From contig CAJUQM010000028.1 of NCBI GenBank assembly GCA_910588005.1, positions 1-38,041 of the forward strand: DNA of 38,041 nt, given 5' to 3'. Source of the DNA: an uncultured Oscillibacter sp. (lineage in GTDB: Bacteria; Bacillota; Clostridia; Oscillospirales; Oscillospiraceae). The notes below the pieces were generated by a model that worked only from the letters and a program-made list of their open reading frames with translations, searched no databases and was not told where the DNA came from. This document shows, in pieces, positions 23,055-30,678 of the stretch (its first letter is position 1; each line of letters starts with the position of its first letter). A program made the position numbers and the translations under genes.

Positions 23055-23639
23055 ATGGACCACGTGAAAATCGGACGGCTGATCCGCCGCCTGCGGCAGG
23101 AGCAGTGTCTAACGCAGTTCCAGCTGGCGGAGCAGATGCGGATCAGCCATAAGACCGTCTCCAAATGGGAACGGGGTCTGGGCTGTCCGGACCTCTCGCT
23201 CCTGCAGGAGCTGTCCGACGTCTTTCGAATCGACCTGGGACAGCTCCTTGCCGGGGAACTGGATGCCCGGGAGGCGTTGGGCGGAAATATGAAAAAAGCC
23301 ACGTTCTATATCTGTCCCGCCTGCGGCAACGTGGTCACCGCCATGGCAGAGGCCGCCGTCTCCTGCTGCGGAAAGCGGTTGGAAGCATCCCCCCCTCAAA
23401 AGGCGGAGGAGGCTGAGCGCCTCTCGGTGGAGTCTGTGGAAAACGACTTCTTTATCACATCTGACCACCCGATGACCAAGGACCACTATATTACCTTTGT
23501 GGCCCTGCTGACCGGAGACCGCCTGATCCTCAGCAAACAGTATCCCGAGTGGGGCCTTCAGGCGCGGATTCCCGCCTCCGGCCATGGCCGCCTCCTCTGG
23601 CACTGCTCCCGGCACGGCCTCTTTTATCAATTGGTATAG
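23055..23639 (+). CDS. XRE-type HTH protein fused to a desulfoferrodoxin-like module
   Basis: A 194-aa protein. Residues about 5-65 are an XRE HTH (LTQFQLAEQMRISHKTVSKW). Residues 84-107 match the desulforedoxin iron site: C87-x2-C90-GNVV ... C104-C105-G. Residues 136-190 match the superoxide reductase site: HPMTKDHYI (H138, H144) and C184-x2-H187-GL. The usual first His and the Lys of the Glu-Lys-His segment are not visible, so the iron site may sense rather than reduce superoxide. The ATG at 23055 has AAGGAGG. HTH proteins with this tail are known in Clostridia; a redox-sensing regulator is a reasonable inference. Confidence 0.85.
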   Translation: MDHVKIGRLIRRLRQEQCLTQFQLAEQMRISHKTVSKWERGLGCPDLSLLQELSDVFRIDLGQLLAGELDAREALGGNMKKATFYICPACGNVVTAMAEAAVSCCGKRLEASPPQKAEEAERLSVESVENDFFITSDHPMTKDHYITFVALLTGDRLILSKQYPEWGLQARIPASGHGRLLWHCSRHGLFYQLV

Positions 23640-23976
23640 CCGGCGCTCCCCATTCCGGGCCGGCGCCGGCTCTCCGGTCCCCCGCTTCCCCTCTCTAGCT
23701 AAAAATTTCCGAGGCGGCCGCATCTGCGGCCGCCTCCTTCCTCTCGCCTCATTTCGCACAATTTGCATGGTTTTGAACACATTTTCGGGTATTTAATTGC
23801 GTCTGGTGCTGTTATAATAAAACACGGAAAAACCGGTGGATTCCCGCACAAAATCACGCTATCATGAGAGCACCGGATTCGCCTGCCGCCGCAGCGGCGG
23901 CTGCGAACAGCGGCGGAAGCCTCCGCAGAGAGGTTTTCATCTTTATTAAAATGCCGGCTGGCACACGGAGGCTCTT
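23640..23976. other. Intergenic region upstream of dapF
   Basis: No gene is seen. It contains an 11-bp hairpin (23711-23721 with 23726-23736), which on the minus strand is followed by GGAAATTTTTA and on the plus strand by a pyrimidine run, so it may end the upstream gene weakly. A TATAAT at 23813-23818 could be the dapF -10, but no good -35 stands at the right distance. Confidence 0.5.
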
Positions 23977-24810
23977 ATGAAATTTTGGAAAATGAACGGC
24001 GCAGGCAACGACTTTATCATCCTGAACAACCTGGAGGAACACCTGCCGGCGGAGGACTTTCCCCGGCTGGCCCGGGTCTTGTGCGAACGGCACCTCTCCA
24101 TCGGGGCTGACGGCTTCATGGTGGTAGACGCCCCCACCCAGGGCGGCGATTACAAAATGCTGTTTTTCAACTCTGACGGCACCATGGGCGAGATGTGCGG
24201 CAACGGCGCCCGCTGCATCTGCCGCTACGGCTTTGAAAACGGCCTGGCAGGGGAGACGCAGCGGGTAGAGACCACCGCCGGAATGGTAACCGGACAGCGG
24301 ATCAGCCGCCGCTGCTACCGCGTCCGCCTCAACGATCCCACCACCATCCGTCTGGACAGTCCCGTGGAGGTGGACGGCGTAACATACCCCTGCTCCTATG
24401 TGGAGTTGGGCAATCCGGGCCTTCCTCACGCGGTGGTCCCCTTCCAGGGCCTTCAGGAGGCCGGCCAGACCCGGCTGCGGGAGCTGGGCCGCAAGCTCCG
24501 CTGGCACTCCGCCTTCCCCAAAGGGGCGAATGTAAATTTCTACGAACTCACCGGGGAGGACCAGCTCTACGAGTACACCTTTGAACGGGGAGTGGAGGAT
24601 TTCACCTATGCCTGCGGCACCGGCACCGGGTCCGTTGTCACGGTGCTGACCCTCCAGGGAAAGGTCTCCGGACACGGCGTCCGCGCCCGAATGCCCGGCG
24701 GAGAGCTGGTCATCGACGTGGAGCGGGAGCAGGACCGCATTACGGACCTCTACCTCACCGGTCCCACCAACATCGTCTGCCAGGGGGAGGTCACCGACGA
24801 AGAGCTGTAA
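23977..24810 (+). CDS. dapF: Diaminopimelate epimerase
   Basis: A 277-aa enzyme that converts LL-diaminopimelate to the meso form, for lysine and peptidoglycan synthesis. The start MKFWKMNGAGNDFIILNN is diagnostic. The two catalytic cysteines are visible: C74 in MCGNGARC and C213 in ACGTGTGS. GGAGG site before the ATG. The symporter gene follows after 29 bases and is probably co-transcribed. Length is normal. Confidence 0.96.
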   Translation: MKFWKMNGAGNDFIILNNLEEHLPAEDFPRLARVLCERHLSIGADGFMVVDAPTQGGDYKMLFFNSDGTMGEMCGNGARCICRYGFENGLAGETQRVETTAGMVTGQRISRRCYRVRLNDPTTIRLDSPVEVDGVTYPCSYVELGNPGLPHAVVPFQGLQEAGQTRLRELGRKLRWHSAFPKGANVNFYELTGEDQLYEYTFERGVEDFTYACGTGTGSVVTVLTLQGKVSGHGVRARMPGGELVIDVEREQDRITDLYLTGPTNIVCQGEVTDEEL

Positions 24811-24839
24811 ACACCAAATCAAACAGGGAGGTATCTGAC

Positions 24840-26093
24840 GTGGAGAAAAAGAGCATTGTAAGGAATTATCTGTTTTTGGCCGTCATGCTGGGGGCCATGG
24901 TCCTGGGGGCCATTGCGGGCCGGATCTGGCCCGCCACGGAGACCAGCGCCGGAGCCACGGTCCTCAAGCCCCTGGGCACTGTCTTTATCAACATGATGTT
25001 CTGCATTGTGGTGCCCATGGTGTTCGCCTCCATCTCCAGCGCCGTCGCCAGTATGGAGAGCCGAAAGCGGGCCGGAAAAATCATGGGCGTGACCGTTGGA
25101 ACCTTCGTAGTCACCGGCGCCATCGCCGCGGTGATCATGTACGTCCTGATGATGGTCTTCCCCCCGGTGCTCACCGCCTGGACGGAACTGCCCGCCGGGG
25201 AGCTGGGCGAATATGCCTCTCTGTCCGATCTGATCGTCAATTTCTTCACCGCCAGCGACTTTGTGGGCCTGCTGACCCGCCGGGCCATGCTGCCGCTGAT
25301 CGTGTTCTCCCTGCTCTTTGGCTTCTCCGTAAACCTCAGCGGCGGCAAAGACAGCCTGGTGGCCCGGTTCCTGGAGGACCTGACCAACGTCATGCTGAAG
25401 TTTGTCAAGATCATCACCTATTACGCCCCCGTGGCCTTCTTCGGCTTCTTCGCCGATCTGGTCGCCACCTACGGCTCCCAGATTACGCAGTCCTACACCC
25501 GGGCCATGGCGGTGTACTATCCCCTGTGCTTCATCTACATCTTCACGGCCTGGCCCCTGTTCGCCTGGTTTGGCGGCGGAAAAGGCGGGATCGGCGCCAT
25601 GTTCCGCCACATCGCCAAACCCGCAGTGGTATCCCTGGGTACCTGCTCCTCTGTAGCCACCATTCCCACCAATATGGAAGAGGCCGCAGACACCGGCATC
25701 AGCAAGGACGTGGCCGATATGGTGCTTCCCCTGGGCGCCACCATGCACATGGACGGCTCCTGCTTCTCCTGCGTGTTGAAAATCGCCTTCGTCCTGGGGG
25801 TATTCGGCCAGCGGCTGACCCCGGGAATGCTGGTCTCGGTAATTCTGGTGGCGGTACTCAGCTCCGTGGGCATGAGCGGCGTTCCCGGCGGGGGCTACAT
25901 CGGCGAATATATCATCTGCTCCATCTTCTTCCCCACTCAGATGGAAATCGCCTTTCCCATCCTGGTGGTCATCGGCAATCTAGTGGACCCGCCCGCCACC
26001 ATGATCAACGCCGCCGGCGACTATGTGGTGTGCTACGTCGTCTCCCGCTTCGTGGACGGAAAGGACTGGCTGCAAAAACAGCTGAAAAGGTAA
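24840..26093 (+). CDS. Dicarboxylate/amino acid:cation symporter (DAACS/SLC1 family)
   Basis: A 417-aa membrane protein starting at GTG (24840) with AGGGAGG upstream. Typical SLC1 features: the serine-rich hairpin region SLGTCSSVATIPTNMEEA, the GATMHMDGSC segment and the VPGGGYIGEYI segment, with the C-terminal NLVDPPATMINAAGD replacing the classical NxxD binding motif region. It imports acidic or small neutral amino acids or dicarboxylates with sodium or protons. It follows dapF in the same direction. The substrate is not readable; a second, only distantly similar family member lies at 32022-33224. Confidence 0.88.
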   Translation: MEKKSIVRNYLFLAVMLGAMVLGAIAGRIWPATETSAGATVLKPLGTVFINMMFCIVVPMVFASISSAVASMESRKRAGKIMGVTVGTFVVTGAIAAVIMYVLMMVFPPVLTAWTELPAGELGEYASLSDLIVNFFTASDFVGLLTRRAMLPLIVFSLLFGFSVNLSGGKDSLVARFLEDLTNVMLKFVKIITYYAPVAFFGFFADLVATYGSQITQSYTRAMAVYYPLCFIYIFTAWPLFAWFGGGKGGIGAMFRHIAKPAVVSLGTCSSVATIPTNMEEAADTGISKDVADMVLPLGATMHMDGSCFSCVLKIAFVLGVFGQRLTPGMLVSVILVAVLSSVGMSGVPGGGYIGEYIICSIFFPTQMEIAFPILVVIGNLVDPPATMINAAGDYVVCYVVSRFVDGKDWLQKQLKR

Positions 26094-26113
26094 ACCCGCG
26101 CTCTCATGGCAGA

Positions 26114-26141
26114 AGGCCCCGGAACCGCCGTTCCGGGGCCT
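26114..26141. terminator. Hairpin between convergent genes
   Basis: A perfect 12-bp stem (26114-26125 with 26130-26141, loop CGCC) in the 59-base gap between convergent genes. There is no good T-run on either strand, but position and stability suggest it stops transcripts from both sides. Confidence 0.55.
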
Positions 26142-26152
26142 CCTCGCGCCTG

Positions 26153-26893
26153 TCACGCCATAAATTTAATCAGGTACAGCACCAGCATGTGCAGGGGATA
26201 AAAGGCATAGGACCCGTACTGGAGAACCCGTCCGCCCCGGCCCTTCTCACCGCCGTAGAGCCAGACCGGTGCCAGCGCCAGCAGGGCAAACCCCTGGGTC
26301 TGGAACTCAAAGACATGCCCAAAGGCCTCCACCGGGAGATACTCCCCCTGGAAAAACGCCACGTTCAGCAAAAAGAGTCCCCCCAGCTGTCCCAGCCGCG
26401 CCAGCGGAAACCCCCGGAACACGTAGAAAACAACCACGGTCAAAACGCCCATACCGCCGTAGTCCACCATGCCGGCGGTCCCCGCGCCCCAGGCTGCCAG
26501 CAGCCCCAACACGCCCAGAACGGCAGCTCCCGCCGTCCGCTCCCGCCTCGCCCGCTCCAGCCCCCAAATGGCCGCCAGCCCCAGCAGCAGGGTAAACATC
26601 ACGTTCTGGTGAAAGGGGTAGAACGCCGTACTGGCGTACACCAGATCGAAGGGAATCTCAGACACGCAGGCGAAAACCAGCAGCCGCAGCGCATAGCGTC
26701 TGAAATCCGAAGTATGGAAGAACCCCTCCACAATTTGAAACGCAAAAATCGGGAAGGCCAGACGCCCCACATAGGTCATCCACTGGTTTCCCGGAACCGC
26801 CATGGCCCACAGGTGATCCAGCAGCATGGCCGCCAGGGCAATCCACCGCAGCTGGGCAGCGGTAAGCCGGAATCCCCGTTTTTCTGCCTCCAT
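26153..26893 (-). CDS. TraX-family membrane protein
   Basis: A 246-aa, very hydrophobic protein with about seven membrane segments. LRWIALAAMLLDHLWAM, YVGRLAFPIFAFQIVEGFFH and the C-terminal YAFYPLHMLVLYLI are hallmarks of TraX (acyltransferase-3-like). In F plasmid TraX acetylates pilin; chromosomal Firmicutes versions have no known target. It starts 5 bases after sdaAA and is co-transcribed with it. The link to serine catabolism may be only positional. Confidence 0.85.
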   Translation of the reverse strand: MEAEKRGFRLTAAQLRWIALAAMLLDHLWAMAVPGNQWMTYVGRLAFPIFAFQIVEGFFHTSDFRRYALRLLVFACVSEIPFDLVYASTAFYPFHQNVMFTLLLGLAAIWGLERARRERTAGAAVLGVLGLLAAWGAGTAGMVDYGGMGVLTVVVFYVFRGFPLARLGQLGGLFLLNVAFFQGEYLPVEAFGHVFEFQTQGFALLALAPVWLYGGEKGRGGRVLQYGSYAFYPLHMLVLYLIKFMA

Positions 26894-26898
26894 ATCCC

Positions 26899-27774
26899 TT
26901 ACCCTCTCTTTTCCATCGCCTCTTTCACACTCTTCCCAAAGGGCGTCGCCGCCAGCCCGCCCAGGGCCGTCTCCCGCAGCTCCACCGGCAGCCGCCGGCC
27001 CACGTCGCCCATGCAGTCGATGACCTCATCCACCGGCACCCGGCTGGTGATCCCCGCCAGGGCCATATCCGCGCAGCTGACGGCGTTCACCGCCCCCACC
27101 ACGTTCCGTTTTACACAGGGCACCTCCACCAGTCCCGCAATGGGGTCGCAGACCAAGCCCATCAGGTTTTTCAGCGCCATGGCCACGGCGTGGCCGATCT
27201 GGGCCTCACTCCCGCCCCGCAGGGCCGTCAGTGCGCCCGCCGCCATGGCGGAGGCGGACCCCACCTCCGCCTGGCACCCGCCGGCCGCCCCGGCGATGCT
27301 GGCCCGATAGCCGATCACCGCGCCGATGCCGGCGGAGACGTACAGCGCCCGCACCAGCGCGTCCTCCTCCGCCCGGCCCGCCCGGTACAGGGGAACCAGA
27401 ACCGCCGGCAAAACGCCGCAGGCGCCCGCCGTGGGGGCCGCCACGATCTTGCGCATACAGGCGTTGGACTCCCCCACGCACAGCGCCGTGGCGATGACAT
27501 CCCGGAGATATGGCCCGCACAGGGTCTCTCCGGCGGCGGCATAGTCCCGCATCCGCTGCCCGTCGCCGCCCACCAGACCGCTGACGGACCGCCGCTCCCC
27601 CTCATAACTCTCCACGGACTCCAGCATGGCCCGCCAGGTGGCCCGCATTTTTTCAAAGGAGGCCTCCTCCGTCGTCTCCCGCTGCTCCACATCCGTATCC
27701 AGCACAACTCTCCAAAAGGGCTTTCCCTCCGCGCTCGCGGCGTCAAAAATCTCCTGCATAGAATCCAGGGCCAT
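26899..27774 (-). CDS. sdaAA: L-serine ammonia-lyase, iron-sulfur-dependent, alpha subunit
   Basis: A 291-aa catalytic subunit converting L-serine to pyruvate and ammonia with an oxygen-labile [4Fe-4S] cluster. Diagnostic segments: SNACMRKIVAAPTAGACGVL (103-122), GGCQAEVGSASAMAAG (165-180) and CDPIAGLVEVPCVKRN (209-224). C167, C209 and C220 are the probable cluster ligands. It starts 1 base after the beta subunit stop, so the two are translationally coupled. Length is normal for the separate alpha subunit of Firmicutes. Confidence 0.96.
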   Translation of the reverse strand: MALDSMQEIFDAASAEGKPFWRVVLDTDVEQRETTEEASFEKMRATWRAMLESVESYEGERRSVSGLVGGDGQRMRDYAAAGETLCGPYLRDVIATALCVGESNACMRKIVAAPTAGACGVLPAVLVPLYRAGRAEEDALVRALYVSAGIGAVIGYRASIAGAAGGCQAEVGSASAMAAGALTALRGGSEAQIGHAVAMALKNLMGLVCDPIAGLVEVPCVKRNVVGAVNAVSCADMALAGITSRVPVDEVIDCMGDVGRRLPVELRETALGGLAATPFGKSVKEAMEKRG

Positions 27775-27775
27775 C

Positions 27776-28444
27776 TCACTCCGCCTCCTTTTCGTAATAG
27801 GTCACCCGCTCCACACCGGAGATCTCCGCCACCATCTGCCGGGTCACCGGGGAAACCCGCTGGTCGGTCTCCAGCACCATCAGGGCGTCACCGCCCCGCC
27901 GGTCCCGGCACAGGCTCATATTGGCCACGTTGACCCGGAACTTGCTCAGCTCCCGGGCAATGGCCGCCAGAGTTCCTGGAATATCGTGGTGCCGGACAAT
28001 CAAGGTGTTGAAATCCCCGGTGAAGCCCACGCTCACGCCGTTCACCTGCTCCACCCGGATGCGACCGCCGCCGGTGGAAACCGCCCGCAGCACCAGCCGG
28101 TGCCCATCCTCCGCCGTCACATCCAGCACCGCCGTGTTGGGGTGGGCGTCCCGCAGCTGTACGGTCTGAAAGGCAAATTCCAGCCCCTGCTCCGCCGCGA
28201 TGGCAAAGCTGTTCGGCACCTCCAGATTATCCGGAGCCATGCCCAAAAGGCCCGCCACCAGCGCCCTGTCCGTACCGTGGCCCCGCCCCGTCTCCGCAAA
28301 GGAGCCGTATAGGCCGATCTCCGCCCGGACAGGCCTCCCGTCCAGCAGCGTTCGGGCCATCCGCCCGATCCGCACCGCTCCCGCTGTATGGGAGCTGGAG
28401 GGTCCCACCATCACCGGACCCAGAATATCAAAAATATCCAACAT
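27776..28444 (-). CDS. sdaAB: L-serine ammonia-lyase, iron-sulfur-dependent, beta subunit
   Basis: A 222-aa subunit. The N-terminal SDH_beta domain begins LDIFDILGPVMVGPSSSHTAGAV, with the GPSSSHT motif near residue 15. A C-terminal ACT domain (about 148-222: FNTLIVRHHDIPGTLAAIAR ... NVANMSLCRDRRGGDALMVL) probably senses an amino acid, likely serine. ATG at 28444 is chosen over TTG 28450 because of the AAAGGAA site. First gene of the sdaAB-sdaAA-TraX operon, with a candidate promoter at 28509-28537. Confidence 0.95.
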   Translation of the reverse strand: MLDIFDILGPVMVGPSSSHTAGAVRIGRMARTLLDGRPVRAEIGLYGSFAETGRGHGTDRALVAGLLGMAPDNLEVPNSFAIAAEQGLEFAFQTVQLRDAHPNTAVLDVTAEDGHRLVLRAVSTGGGRIRVEQVNGVSVGFTGDFNTLIVRHHDIPGTLAAIARELSKFRVNVANMSLCRDRRGGDALMVLETDQRVSPVTRQMVAEISGVERVTYYEKEAE

Positions 28445-28508
28445 CGCCAACCGTTCCTTTCTCCGCCGGCGGAACGTCTCTCTCCGCCGGCGTCATTGAT
28501 CCCTCCAC

Positions 28509-28537
28509 AGCGTATCACAACGCCCCTCTTTTCACAA
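28509..28537 (-). promoter_or_regulatory. Candidate promoter of the serine dehydratase operon
   Basis: On the minus strand TTGTGA (28537-28532) and TACGCT (28514-28509) are separated by 17 bases, 65 bases upstream of sdaAB. The -10 is weak. It is divergent from the amidohydrolase promoter. Confidence 0.4.
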
Positions 28538-28567
28538 GTGTCTCCTTCCCGGTCCAAAAGATTTTTA

Positions 28568-28604
28568 CAGAAAAGTTGATCTTTTCTGCGTGTTCCCCTA
28601 TACT
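28568..28604 (+). promoter_or_regulatory. Promoter of the amidohydrolase gene with overlapping palindrome
   Basis: TTGATC (28576-28581), 17-base spacer, TATACT (28599-28604), 24 bases before the ATG. The -35 box lies in the centre of an 8-bp inverted repeat: CAGAAAAG (28568-28575) and CTTTTCTG (28581-28588). A protein bound there would block the promoter. Confidence 0.7.
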
Positions 28605-28627
28605 TGCTTTGAAAGGAGCGTGACCGC

Positions 28628-29986
28628 ATGTCCTCCCTATTGCTGAAAAACCTTCGCGTCCTGGTCACCTGCGACACGCAGGACCGGATATTGGAACACA
28701 CGGACCTCTACTGTGAAGACGGCTTCATCCGCGCCATCGGCCCCAATCTCCCCCAGTCCGCCGAAACCGTCATAGACGGCGGTCATTACTGGTGCTATCC
28801 AGGCCTTGTGAATACCCACCACCATCTCTATCAGACGTTTTCCCGAAACCTTCCCCAGGTGCAGAACCTGGAGCTGTTCGACTGGCTTACCGCCCTCTAC
28901 GAGATCTGGAAAGGCCTGGATGAGACCGTGGTCCGCCTCTCGTCCCTCACCGGCATGGGAGAGCTTTTGAAACACGGATGCACCACCTGTTTCGATCACC
29001 ATTACGTGTTTCCCGCGGAGGGCGGCGGCCTGTTGGCCGCCCAATTTGCCGCGGCGGAGGAGCTGGGCATTCGGATGTTCGCCTCCCGGGGCAGCATGGA
29101 TCTCAGCCGCAAGGACGGCGGGCTGCCCCCGGACAGCGTGGTCCAAACGGTGGAGGAAATTATGGCAGACTCCATGCGCGCCATCGAGACGTGGCACAAT
29201 CCCGCCCCAGGCTCCATGCGCCAGGTGGCTCTGGCCCCCTGCTCGCCATTTTCCGTCAGCCCGGAGCTGCTGCGGCAGAGCGCCCTTCTGGCCCGGCAGT
29301 ACGGTGTCCGCCTCCATACCCACCTGTGCGAGACAAAGGACGAAGAGCACTTTATGCTCCGCACCCATCACATGCGGCCGCTGGAGTTCATGGACTCTCT
29401 GGGCTGGACCGGCCCGGACGTGTGGTACGCCCACGGCATCCATTTCAATGATGAAGAGCTGCGTCAATTGTCCAAAACGGGCACCGGCGTGGCCCACTGC
29501 CCCATCAGCAACATGAAGCTCTCCTCCGGTGTGGCCCGAATTCCGGAGATGCTGGAACTGGGCGTGCCCGTGGGGCTGGCGGCAGACGGCTCCGCCTCCA
29601 ACGACGGCTCCTCCCTGCTGGAGGAGCTGCGGGTCTGTTACCTGCTCCACCGCCTTCACTCCAGCGGCAAGGCCCCCTCCGGCTATCAGATCTTAAAGAT
29701 GGCCACCCAGGGCGGCGCCCGCCTGCTGGGCAGAGAGGATATCGGCTCTCTGGCGGTGGGAAAATGCGCCGATTTCTTCCTGGTGGACTCCCGCCGCCTG
29801 GAGTTGGTGGGCGGGGAGTACGATCCCTCCAGTGTGTTGGCCACAGTGGGCCTGCGGGGACCGGTGGACTATACCGTGGTCCACGGAAAGATCGCCGTCA
29901 AAGAGGGCCGTCTCACCGCCGTCGACGAGGAGCGGACCGCTGCCGAAGCCCGGCGGGCCTGCGGAGAATATCTGGCCAGAGCATAG
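28628..29986 (+). CDS. Amidohydrolase, 8-oxoguanine deaminase-like
   Basis: A 452-aa metal-dependent hydrolase of the TrzN/AtzB/8-oxoguanine deaminase group. Metal and active-site residues are visible: H64 and H66 in NTHHHLYQT, H232 and E235 in HTHLCE, H269 in HG and D320 in DGSASND. The LYQTFSRNLP...LFDWL sequence after the first histidines is characteristic of 8-oxoguanine deaminases. It would hydrolyse a purine-type substrate and release ammonia. AAAGGAG site upstream. It is monocistronic, with its own promoter and a terminator just after the stop. The substrate is inferred, not certain. Confidence 0.85.
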   Translation: MSSLLLKNLRVLVTCDTQDRILEHTDLYCEDGFIRAIGPNLPQSAETVIDGGHYWCYPGLVNTHHHLYQTFSRNLPQVQNLELFDWLTALYEIWKGLDETVVRLSSLTGMGELLKHGCTTCFDHHYVFPAEGGGLLAAQFAAAEELGIRMFASRGSMDLSRKDGGLPPDSVVQTVEEIMADSMRAIETWHNPAPGSMRQVALAPCSPFSVSPELLRQSALLARQYGVRLHTHLCETKDEEHFMLRTHHMRPLEFMDSLGWTGPDVWYAHGIHFNDEELRQLSKTGTGVAHCPISNMKLSSGVARIPEMLELGVPVGLAADGSASNDGSSLLEELRVCYLLHRLHSSGKAPSGYQILKMATQGGARLLGREDIGSLAVGKCADFFLVDSRRLELVGGEYDPSSVLATVGLRGPVDYTVVHGKIAVKEGRLTAVDEERTAAEARRACGEYLARA

Positions 29987-29991
29987 GAAAA

Positions 29992-30016
29992 AGGACGCCT
30001 CCGGCGTCCTTTTTTT
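29992..30016 (+). terminator. Intrinsic terminator after the amidohydrolase gene
   Basis: AGGACGCC (29992-29999), loop TCC, GGCGTCCT (30003-30010), then a run of T to 30016. Confidence 0.88.
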
Positions 30017-30019
30017 CGC

Positions 30020-30263
30020 GTAAATACAGGTCATCCCAGCTGCCGTCATAGCGGTGTGGGGGACTCCTGATCCCGCATCTCCCCCCAGTAAAATCACGTC
30101 CGGCGCCTGCCAGCGCAGAATCTCATAGTCCTCTCCATCCACAATGACCTCCACTTCCAGCTCCTGGGTGCCGGAGATTGGGCAGGCGTATGTATAGCGC
30201 GTCCCGCGCCGCCAGCAAAACTGCCATAAGCGCCAATGAAACAGTCCGCCCTAAAGTCTTCAT
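30020..30263 (-). pseudogene. Frame-broken remnant of a small secreted protein
   Basis: An ATG at 30263 with an AAAGGA site starts a signal-peptide-like sequence (MKTLGRTVSLALMAVLLAA). That frame stops after 44 codons, with an implausible Arg/Gly-rich tail. A neighbouring frame continues coherently from about 30215: YTYACPISGTQELEVEVIVD followed by GEDYEILRWQAPDVILL. Joining the two needs one frame shift near 30205-30215. The second frame loses credibility near 30020, at the amidohydrolase terminator. A TATACT-like -10 lies at 30317-30322. I do not recognise the family. Confidence 0.35.
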
Positions 30264-30474
30264 AGCTGATCACTCATCCTTTGCCCAAACGCGTGCCTTG
30301 CCCGCATATTCAGAACAGTATATCACAGACTTGCCAAAAAATCATTTTATACACTTTTTCCATTTTTTCGTTTTAAATAAACCAAATACTCCAAATGGAT
30401 CTATTTCAGGGCGGTCTTCCCCTGCCATTTCTCCATTGCGCGGCAAACAATGTTCTGCTGTTTCCCCGCACGAT
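30264..30474. other. Gene-free stretch upstream of the cyuA-like gene
   Basis: No gene is seen. AT-rich around 30330-30390, then GC-rich. At about 30392-30435 a bulged hairpin can form (AAATGG with CCATTT outside, CAGGG with CCCTG inside). With the terminator at 30475-30518 it could belong to a short plus-strand RNA. Confidence 0.35.
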
Positions 30475-30518
30475 GTCCCGCCGGAGCCTTCGGCTCCCAT
30501 CCAGGGACCGCTTTTTTT
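30475..30518 (+). terminator. Intrinsic terminator upstream of the cyuA promoter
   Basis: GTCCC (30475-30479) pairs with GGGAC (30504-30508) and inner GGAGCC (30483-30488) with GGCTCC (30492-30497); CGC and seven T follow. It precedes the promoter of the next gene, so it must end some other plus-strand transcript or act as read-through protection. Confidence 0.7.
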
Positions 30519-30579
30519 CCAGCCCCTGCCCCCCAAGGGCCACGGGGAAATGGGCCGGCTTTTGCCCGCCGCCGCTCCC

Positions 30580-30608
30580 TTGACAACACCACCCACGGAT
30601 GTTATCCT
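30580..30608 (+). promoter_or_regulatory. Promoter of the cysteine desulfidase gene
   Basis: A perfect TTGACA (30580-30585), 17-base spacer, and TATCCT (30603-30608), giving a leader of about 65 bases before the ATG at 30679. Confidence 0.7.
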
Positions 30609-30678
30609 TTTACCAAAAAGTTTCCAGGCGTCAGGGTACAAAGCCGCCGGGAGACGAATGCTGAAAAGGAGGAAGAGC

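Noticed and set aside
26153..26893. TraX as evidence for a second conjugative element
   Set aside because: The gene is co-transcribed with serine dehydratase and no other transfer genes are nearby; chromosomal TraX-family proteins are common in Clostridia.
30392..30518. T-box or amino-acid riboswitch upstream of cyuA
   Set aside because: No T-box motif or known riboswitch core could be recognised, and the promoter with a perfect -35 lies downstream of the terminator.
30178..30678. N-terminal extension of the cysteine desulfidase by 167 codons
   Set aside because: The extension crosses a terminator and the promoter; the ATG at 30679 has a strong ribosome binding site and gives the normal family start.
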